The notes beneath the pieces are model-generated. The model ran no database searches, was not told the origin of the DNA, and saw nothing but the letters and a program-made list of their open reading frames with translations. This document shows positions 51,847 through 57,491 of a stretch of DNA of 57,491 bases, in pieces; the first letter of the stretch is position 1; each line of letters opens with the position of its first letter. This DNA comes from Deltaproteobacteria bacterium (GTDB lineage: Bacteria; Desulfobacterota; Desulfobaccia; Desulfobaccales; Desulfobaccaceae), in the NCBI GenBank assembly GCA_019309545.1, contig JAFDGA010000011.1:1-57491 (forward strand), in the 5' to 3' direction. The position numbers were made by a program, and so were the translations under genes.

Positions 51847-53919
51847 TCAGATAGTAATCCGGGAAAAATCGGCCATTTTCAAGAAAGTCTGGCTGATGCG
51901 CACCAGCAGCGCCAGCCGATTATGCCGCCGGGGTAGGTCTTCGGTCATCACCAAGACATCATCAAAAAACCGGTCCACCGGCGTCTTGAGCGCGGCTAAG
52001 GCCTGGCAGACCTGAGGATAATCGCGGGCCGGCAAGGCCTGGCTGACGGTCGCTTCCATCTGTTCGGTGGCCGCCAGCAAGTCATGTTCCGCCGGGTGTT
52101 CGAACAGGGCGGCATCTACCGGGCCGGGTGCAGTGCCCCGCGAAATATTGATCACCCGTTTGAAGGCTACCGCCAGGGCCGGGAAATCCGCGCTGCGGCG
52201 CACTTCCTCCAGAGCCCGGACCTTCTCCATGGCCTCCACCACATCAGTAAAGGCGGTGGATAACACTGCATCGACTACCTCGAAGCTGTAGCCTTCCCCG
52301 GTCAGCAGATGCTGCAGACGGGTGCGGAAGAACTCCAGTACTTCTTCTAAAGTTTGGTCAGCCGGTTCAGTCAACTTGTCTTTCAAAAGGGCGAGGCTGT
52401 AGCCAATGGCCCCGAACAGATCTAAATAGAATTTTTTATTCACCAAAATATTGATGATGGCCAGGGCTTGACGCCGCAAACCATAAGGATCGGCGGCCCC
52501 CGTGGGGATCAGCCCCACCCCAAAGCAGCCACAGATGGTATCCAGGCGATCGGCCAGGCCCACCATCGCTCCGACCAGATTGTCCGGCAGCCGATCCCCG
52601 GCATGACGGGGCAAATAGTGGTCAAAAATCGCCTCTGCCACCTCTGGAGACTCGCCAGCCCGAAGCGCGTATTCTCGCCCCATGATTCCCTGCAGGCTGG
52701 GAAATTCCCCCACCATGCCGCTGACCAGATCGGCCTTGCACAAGGTCGCGGCACGGGCCACCTGCTCCACTTTATCGGGCAGCAAATGTTCGGCCAGATA
52801 GCGGGCCAAGGCCCGAAAACGGTCCATTTTCTCATAGGAAGTGCCCAGCAAAGAATGGAACACAACCCCTTTAAGCTCTTCCACCCAGTTATCCAAGGGG
52901 ACTTTCGAGTCTTCCTGGAAAAAAAACATGGCATCACTGAGACGGGCCCGCAGCACCCGCTCATGTCCCTGTTGCACCACCTGGGGATCTCGGGCCAGGG
53001 TATTGTTGATGGCAATAAAATGCGGCAGCAGTTTCCCAGAGGCATTTCGCAAAGAAAAATAACGCTGATGCTCCCGCATGGCGGTAATTAAAACCTCATC
53101 GGGAAGCTCCAAGAATTTTTCCTCAAAATTGCCGCAGGAGGTAGAAGGATATTCGACCAAAAAGGTATTTTCCTGTATTAAATCCGGGTCCGGGACCACC
53201 TGACCATTAACCTGGGCCGCGGCGCGTTCCAGTCCCTCGACTAATTTTCCCTGACGCAACGCTGGGTCGACCAGCACATACGCCTGTTGGAGGGCGTTGA
53301 CATAAGACTCAAGACCCGCATCCGCTAAGGTAATGGCCTGCGGGGCCAGGAAACGGTGGCCATAAGTTACGGCACCACTGGCAACCCCACCCAGGGTAAA
53401 AGGGATTACTTCATCCCCCAGCAGGGCGACAATCCAGTGAATGGGGCGGGCAAAGGTGATGGTCTCCGAGCCCCAGCGCATAGATTTGGGAAAAGACAGG
53501 CTCAGAATCCATTCGGGCAAAATCTCTGGTAAACGGTCCCGGGTAAGCTGGCCCCGAGTGCGTTTCTTTACCGCCATATAGGGACCGCGGTCCGTAGCTA
53601 CCGTTACCAAATCCTCCACTGCCACCCCTTGGGCCCGGGCAAATCCCTGAGCTGCCTGGGTAGGCCGTCCCTCGGCATCGAAGGCCACTGCTTGCGGCGG
53701 GCCGATAATCTCGGCGGTAAATTCCTCCTGCCTTTCTGCCAGGTCTTGGACCACCACAGTTAACCGACGGGGAGTGGCCATGGTGGTTATCTCTCCCCCC
53801 TTAAGGCGTTCCTGCTCCAGGCGTTTGCGGAGAGAAGATTTCATTTCTTCCAGGACCGGCGGAATAAAACCGGCTGGTATTTCTTCGGTGCCAATCTCTA
53901 CTAGCAGTCGCGTCGCCAT
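51847..53919 (-). CDS. glyS: glycyl-tRNA synthetase beta subunit
   Basis: The 690-residue subunit of the bacterial alpha2beta2 glycyl-tRNA synthetase has RLLVEIGTEEIPAGFIPPVL at the N terminus, TPRRLTVVV, YPSTSCGNFEEKFLELPDEV, MREHQRYFSLRNASG, the HD-like segment AEHLLPDKVEQVARAATLCK then ADLVSGMVGEFP, and a C-terminal anticodon-binding-like domain (RLALLVRISQTFLKMADF). It recognises tRNA-Gly. ATG 53919 follows AAGAGAGGCAAG. A repeat separates it from glyQ. Confidence 0.96.
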   Translation of the reverse strand: MATRLLVEIGTEEIPAGFIPPVLEEMKSSLRKRLEQERLKGGEITTMATPRRLTVVVQDLAERQEEFTAEIIGPPQAVAFDAEGRPTQAAQGFARAQGVAVEDLVTVATDRGPYMAVKKRTRGQLTRDRLPEILPEWILSLSFPKSMRWGSETITFARPIHWIVALLGDEVIPFTLGGVASGAVTYGHRFLAPQAITLADAGLESYVNALQQAYVLVDPALRQGKLVEGLERAAAQVNGQVVPDPDLIQENTFLVEYPSTSCGNFEEKFLELPDEVLITAMREHQRYFSLRNASGKLLPHFIAINNTLARDPQVVQQGHERVLRARLSDAMFFFQEDSKVPLDNWVEELKGVVFHSLLGTSYEKMDRFRALARYLAEHLLPDKVEQVARAATLCKADLVSGMVGEFPSLQGIMGREYALRAGESPEVAEAIFDHYLPRHAGDRLPDNLVGAMVGLADRLDTICGCFGVGLIPTGAADPYGLRRQALAIINILVNKKFYLDLFGAIGYSLALLKDKLTEPADQTLEEVLEFFRTRLQHLLTGEGYSFEVVDAVLSTAFTDVVEAMEKVRALEEVRRSADFPALAVAFKRVINISRGTAPGPVDAALFEHPAEHDLLAATEQMEATVSQALPARDYPQVCQALAALKTPVDRFFDDVLVMTEDLPRRHNRLALLVRISQTFLKMADFSRITI

Positions 53920-53949
53920 CTTGCCTCTCTTTTATTACTCCGAGCCTTT

Positions 53950-54006
53950 AAAAGTTTAATCAGAGGGGAGAGCCGGGGGACCGCCAGCCACCCGCCATTC
54001 CCCAAG
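53950..54006. repeat. GC-rich interspersed intergenic repeat, copy B
   Basis: AAAAGTTTAATCAGAGGGGA and onward to CCCCAAG aligns with 4271-4326, with most differences being single bases. It lies in the 143-nt gap between glyQ and glyS. Confidence 0.7.
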
Positions 54007-54062
54007 ATCGGTTTTTATCTGCTTCTAATTCAGTTATTTTATGAACAGCGCAATATCTCTGG

Positions 54063-54938
54063 TCAAGCTGCCCTCTTCAGCAAAGGGAAGCCCATCTCTT
54101 GGCGCTGTTTTAAATAACCCTCGGCGCACAGCCGGGCCAGATTTCTAACCCGCCCGATCAGGCGGTGACGTTCGGCCACGCTGATCGCCCCGCGGGCATC
54201 CAACAGATTGAAGGTGTGGGAACACTTTAGACAATAGTCATAGGCCGGCAATACCAACCCTAAACCAATGATGCGCTCGGATTCTTTTTCATACTGGTCA
54301 AAAAGATTGAACAACATCTCCACGTCGGCCTGTTCGAAATTATAGATTGAAAACTCCACCTCCCCGCGGTGGTGAATATCGCCATAACAGATGCCTTCGG
54401 TCCAGACCAGATCAAAGACATTGTCAATACCCTGGAGATACATGGCGATCCGTTCCGGCCCATAGGTAAGTTCGACACTTACCGGACTCAGGTCAATGCC
54501 ACCGGCCTGCTGGAAATAGGTGAACTGGGTGATCTCCATGCCATCCAGCCATACCTCCCAGCCCAGGCCCCAGGCCCCCAGGGTGGGGGATTCCCAGTCA
54601 TCCTCCACAAAGCGAATATCGTGCGCCAAAGGATCGATCCCCAGCGCCTCCAGGCTCTGCAAATAGAGGTCCTGGATATTATGGGGTGAGGGTTTCATAA
54701 TCACCTGGTATTGATAGTAATGCTGCAGGCGGTTGGGATTCTCTCCATAGCGGCCATCGGTAGGGCGGCGGGAAGGCTCCACATAAGCGACATTCCAGGG
54801 TTCGGGACCCAGCGCCCGTAACAGGGTAGCCGGATTAAAAGTCCCGGCCCCGACCTCCAGATCGTAGGGTTGCTGGATCACACAGCCCTGATTCGCCCAG
54901 TAGCGTTCCAGGGTCATCAACAATTCCTGAAATGTCAT
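54063..54938 (-). CDS. glyQ: glycyl-tRNA synthetase alpha subunit
   Basis: The 291-residue catalytic subunit begins [20 protein letters not shown] and then [17 protein letters not shown]. It continues with [20 protein letters not shown], then [14 protein letters not shown], and [19 protein letters not shown]. These are the class II active-site motifs of the GlyQ family. It forms alpha2beta2 with GlyS. ATG 54938 is preceded by CAGGAGGGCAGAG. A TTGACA promoter lies upstream. Conserved length. Confidence 0.96.
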   Translation of the reverse strand: MTFQELLMTLERYWANQGCVIQQPYDLEVGAGTFNPATLLRALGPEPWNVAYVEPSRRPTDGRYGENPNRLQHYYQYQVIMKPSPHNIQDLYLQSLEALGIDPLAHDIRFVEDDWESPTLGAWGLGWEVWLDGMEITQFTYFQQAGGIDLSPVSVELTYGPERIAMYLQGIDNVFDLVWTEGICYGDIHHRGEVEFSIYNFEQADVEMLFNLFDQYEKESERIIGLGLVLPAYDYCLKCSHTFNLLDARGAISVAERHRLIGRVRNLARLCAEGYLKQRQEMGFPLLKRAA

Positions 54939-55156
54939 CTCTGCCCTCCTGTAGCCCTCGGCCAGGGTTATAAAAAAATTTTACGAAGGTGAGGTAGGCG
55001 GCCCGCCGGGTCGCTTCTACCCAAAAATTCCGGTTATGAAGATAAAGTTGGCCCAGCCATACTAAGCAAGGGCAACAAACTTATGGCAAGCATTATAATC
55101 AACTCACTTTTTTGCTCTTGACCGGTCAGCCGCGTATATTTCTATAAAATCAATAA

Positions 55157-55185
55157 TTTTTAACAATCCGCTTAATCGCTGTCAA
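55157..55185 (-). promoter_or_regulatory. promoter of glyQS
   Basis: On the minus strand a perfect TTGACA (55180-55185) is followed after 17 nt by TAAAAA (55157-55162). A second TATAAT (GATTATAATGC) lies nearer to glyQ, around 55095-55100, with a weak -35. The 308-nt gap 54939-55246 otherwise shows nothing. Confidence 0.5.
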
Positions 55186-55246
55186 GTTGTTTTAATGGGG
55201 AGGGGCGGCAAATCTGCCTGGCGGGAAATATCAGATGAAATTTAGG

Positions 55247-56539
55247 TCAATTTTTCGCGCTCAGGGACCGGGAAAGATATTCCTTGGCTTCGCCGACCGT
55301 AAACAACGACCCGGTAATTAACACCAAATCATCTGGATGGGCCAGCTTGCGGGCCTGGTCGATGGCGGCCTCCAGTTCAGGAATAACCTGTTTTTCCAGG
55401 GAAAAGCCATCAGCCCACCGGGCCAAAACCTCCGGAGAGGCCGCCCGGGGATAACGCGGACGGGTAAAGATGGCCACTTGGGCCAGGGGTAAGAGGTGAT
55501 GCAGGATGGCACCAATATCTTTATCGGCCATGATCCCCAGCACCAGCAGCAGCCGCCGGAACTTCAGCCCCGACTTCAGGACCTGAGCCAGAGCCGCAGC
55601 CGCGGCCGGGTTATGGGCCCCGTCCAACATTATCTGGGGGCGCTGGCCCATAACCTCCAAGCGCCCTGGCCAGTAGGTGCGCTGTAATCCTCTCTGGATT
55701 GCTTCTTCCCGGATTTCAAATCCCTGGGCCTGTAACAGTTCAATGACCGCCAGAGCTACCGCGGCATTGCGATACTGATACCGGCCGCTCAGGTTCATGA
55801 CCAGATGATTCCGGCGGACCGACCAGCCCTGATACTGGAACCGGCCCTGGCCCTGGCCTCGGACCCGAAAATCGACGCCGCCGATATAAATCGGCGCACC
55901 CAGTTCCTGGGCACGGGTCTTGAATAGGGCCAACACCCGTTTTTGCCGGGCGTAAGTGATTAATGGCACCCCGGGTTTGATGATCCCGGCCTTTTCAAAG
56001 GCAATGCTCTTCAGGTTGGTGCCCAGGTGTTCCTGGTGCTCCATAGCGATATTGGTGATCACCGTCAGGAGGGGCTGGACAATGTTGGTGGCATCCAGCC
56101 GCCCGCCCATGCCGGTTTCCAGAATTATCGGATCGGCCTGGGACTCGGCAAAGTAAAGCAGCGCCATGGCGGTGACGAACTCAAAAAAGGTCGGCAACTC
56201 CTGCTCATCGACCACCTGCCTTACCCGGTTGATCAACTCCAGCAGCCGTTTATGTGATATCTCCTGGTCCCGCAAGCGGAAACGTTCGGCAAAGTCGATC
56301 AGATGCGGCGAGGTGTAAAGTCCGACCGGATAACCGGCCTGGGTTAAAATAGCCGACAACATTGCTGCCACCGAGCCTTTGCCGTTAGTCCCGGCAATGT
56401 GCAGGAAGCGTCGGCCCAGATGCGGATTGCCCAAACCGGCGAGCAATTGCTGGGTCGAAGACAGCCCGAACTTGATGCCGAATTTTTGCAAATCAAAGGC
56501 CCAGGCCGTAGCCTCGGCTAGGGAAGAAAAATATTGCAT
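55247..56539 (-). CDS. folC: bifunctional folylpolyglutamate / dihydrofolate synthase
   Basis: From ATG 56539 the enzyme has 430 residues; the frame extends to 56635, but the family start MQYFSSLAEATAWAF fits here. The Mur-ligase-type ATP-binding motif is HIAGTNGKGSV (47-57). YTSPHLIDFAERF, ETGMGGRLDATNIV and DGAHNPAA follow. It ligates glutamate to folates or dihydropteroate. The last gene of the minus-strand group. AT-rich sequence before it holds divergent promoters with the nuclease-like gene. Confidence 0.93.
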   Translation of the reverse strand: MQYFSSLAEATAWAFDLQKFGIKFGLSSTQQLLAGLGNPHLGRRFLHIAGTNGKGSVAAMLSAILTQAGYPVGLYTSPHLIDFAERFRLRDQEISHKRLLELINRVRQVVDEQELPTFFEFVTAMALLYFAESQADPIILETGMGGRLDATNIVQPLLTVITNIAMEHQEHLGTNLKSIAFEKAGIIKPGVPLITYARQKRVLALFKTRAQELGAPIYIGGVDFRVRGQGQGRFQYQGWSVRRNHLVMNLSGRYQYRNAAVALAVIELLQAQGFEIREEAIQRGLQRTYWPGRLEVMGQRPQIMLDGAHNPAAAAALAQVLKSGLKFRRLLLVLGIMADKDIGAILHHLLPLAQVAIFTRPRYPRAASPEVLARWADGFSLEKQVIPELEAAIDQARKLAHPDDLVLITGSLFTVGEAKEYLSRSLSAKN

Positions 56540-56622
56540 AGGTGCGATCTCAGGAAGATTTTTGTCTTGACCTAACCATACTACTTTTACAATATTTGAA
56601 CTTAATAAAGATTTTGGGATTC

Positions 56623-56651
56623 TTGACATTACCACTCGATCATGCTATTTT
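56623..56651 (+). promoter_or_regulatory. promoter of the PD-(D/E)XK-like gene
   Basis: A perfect TTGACA (56623-56628) and TATTTT (56646-56651) with a 17-nt spacer lie about 56 nt before the coding start. The folC promoter must lie in the same AT-rich gap, in the opposite direction. Confidence 0.65.
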
Positions 56652-56706
56652 TGTATCTAACGCCGAAGAGTAAAATCCAATTGAGAAACTATTTCAGGCA
56701 CTTAAT

Positions 56707-57312
56707 ATGGATATAATCCCTGTAGAATATAACAGAGGTGATAAACCTTTTATGCTCAAGGGTACTCCCACTAAGTACACGTTGTTAGACTTTTGGGCCT
56801 GGGCCTTTTCAGACGTTTTAACTAATATAACCCGTGGAATTGTTGCTGAATTTATTATTGCTACGGCCATAGGTATTGACATCAAGCAACCACGTGAAGC
56901 CTGGTCAAAATTTGACCTAACCTATAGAAGTCATGGGATTGAGGTAAAATCAGCATCTTATCATCAGAGATGGTACCAAAAAAGTTTATCAAAAATTTCA
57001 TTTACTGTTCCAAAGCGTAAGGGCTGGGATGCAGATACCAATAAGCTTGACACAGTGTCAAAAAGACAAGCGGATATCTACATATTAAGCCTCTTGGCTG
57101 AAAAAGACCGCAAAAAAATAGATCCTTTAAATATTGATCAATGGCAATTTTGGGTTGTAGACACATCATTCTTTGATAATAGAGCTAGAAGCCAGCATTC
57201 GATCACTTATAATTCTTTGTGCAAAGAAATCGGTAAGCCAATTTCTTATAGTCAACTCAGGATAGCCGTTGATAAATTGATTGACCAAAAAACTGGTCTG
57301 AAATTTTGCTGA
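56707..57312 (+). CDS. PD-(D/E)XK-like nuclease-fold protein, unknown, AT-rich
   Basis: The 201-residue protein has an arrangement typical of the PD-(D/E)XK nuclease fold: RGIVAEFII (Glu48), FDLTY (Asp70) and IEVKSASY (Glu79, Lys81), then a basic region (FTVPKRKGWDADTNKLD). Such proteins include restriction and repair enzymes, but without a partner gene the role is open. Base composition is distinctly more AT-rich than every neighbour, which suggests recent transfer. There is no methyltransferase gene beside it in the window, although the window ends soon after. Confidence 0.6.
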   Translation: MDIIPVEYNRGDKPFMLKGTPTKYTLLDFWAWAFSDVLTNITRGIVAEFIIATAIGIDIKQPREAWSKFDLTYRSHGIEVKSASYHQRWYQKSLSKISFTVPKRKGWDADTNKLDTVSKRQADIYILSLLAEKDRKKIDPLNIDQWQFWVVDTSFFDNRARSQHSITYNSLCKEIGKPISYSQLRIAVDKLIDQKTGLKFC

Positions 57313-57376
57313 AATCGAACATGAAATACGCTGACTAGTTTCGAAAGGCAGAATGGGCACTATCTACCTCTCCGGT

Positions 57377-57491
57377 CTACCCTCCCAATGCCTCCTCCAT
57401 AAAGGCCACTAACGCGGCCAGTTTTTCCTCTCGATAATTCATATCAGAGGTAGCTTCGCACCAGGCCTCGATCAGGGCCAGGGTAAAGGTC
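57377..57491 (-). CDS. C-terminal part of a gene running off the window
   Basis: The minus-strand frame ending at TAG (57377-57379) is open to the window edge and encodes TFTLALIEAWCEATSDMNYR, then EEKLAALVAFMEEALGG. Codon use and GC match the housekeeping genes rather than the AT-rich neighbour. Too short for a family call. Confidence 0.55.
   Translation of the reverse strand, partial: TFTLALIEAWCEATSDMNYREEKLAALVAFMEEALGG

Overview
This 57.5 kb window is an ordinary bacterial chromosome segment of fairly high GC, with no plasmid or phage backbone. The gene content suggests a strictly anaerobic, Gram-negative deltaproteobacterium-like organism (Desulfobacterota; a Desulfobacca/Syntrophobacter-type relative is my guess). 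The reasons are a DUF3786 protein, a phosphoglycerate-mutase-like proposed homoserine kinase beside homoserine dehydrogenase, the zapA - 6S RNA - rny - ymdB order, oxygen-independent queuosine maturation (QueH), a CobA-HemD fusion, an alpha2beta2 glycyl-tRNA synthetase, and a tmRNA tag ending ADNYGYALAA. The taxonomic call is inference from gene content.

Layout. 0-5.3 kb: tRNA-Glu and tRNA-Lys; an ArsC-like phosphatase overlapping a lipoate/octanoate ligase; then, on the minus strand, prmA, rsmE, a YhcC-type radical SAM protein and a VTT-family membrane protein. 5.5-10.4 kb: nucleotide-sugar dehydrogenase plus aminotransferase (WbpA/WbpE type), a second PrmA-like methyltransferase, ogt and recO. 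10.5-12.2 kb: a promoter, a fluoride riboswitch with an overlapping terminator, and a Na+/H+-type antiporter. 12.2-14.1 kb: a decayed zone with a truncated trmO-like gene, a small Cys-rich protein, remnants of three insertion-sequence families and the tmRNA gene. 14.2-19.2 kb (minus): recN, DUF3786, an orphan HicB-like gene and a U32 peptidase. 19.4-23.9 kb: a MacAB-like exporter with two separate permeases. 24-26.6 kb: a protein that is 41% histidine, facing a CBS - antiporter - CBS operon. 27-34.6 kb: a Fur-family regulator, RecD2 helicase, zapB-like, zapA, 6S RNA, an uncharacterised structured leader, rny, ymdB and a lipoprotein. 34.8-46.1 kb: sucCD, queH, cobA-hemD, a UvrD helicase, a PflX-like radical SAM protein, a phosphatase, a fused secDF and purQ. 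46.2-56.5 kb (minus): the apgM-like gene, hom, an aminotransferase, a frameshifted zinc-ribbon gene, a YkgJ-type Cys-cluster protein, glyS, glyQ and folC. The end holds an AT-rich PD-(D/E)XK-like gene and the tail of one more minus-strand gene.

No CRISPR array, prophage or obvious large defence island is visible. The best leads are the fluoride riboswitch switching an antiporter, the CBS/antiporter/CBS operon beside the His-rich protein, about 480 nt of folded non-coding sequence before rny, the A7-interrupted zinc-ribbon gene, the Cys-rich 59-residue protein with an attenuator-like leader, the hom-linked apgM, and a family of GC-rich intergenic repeats.
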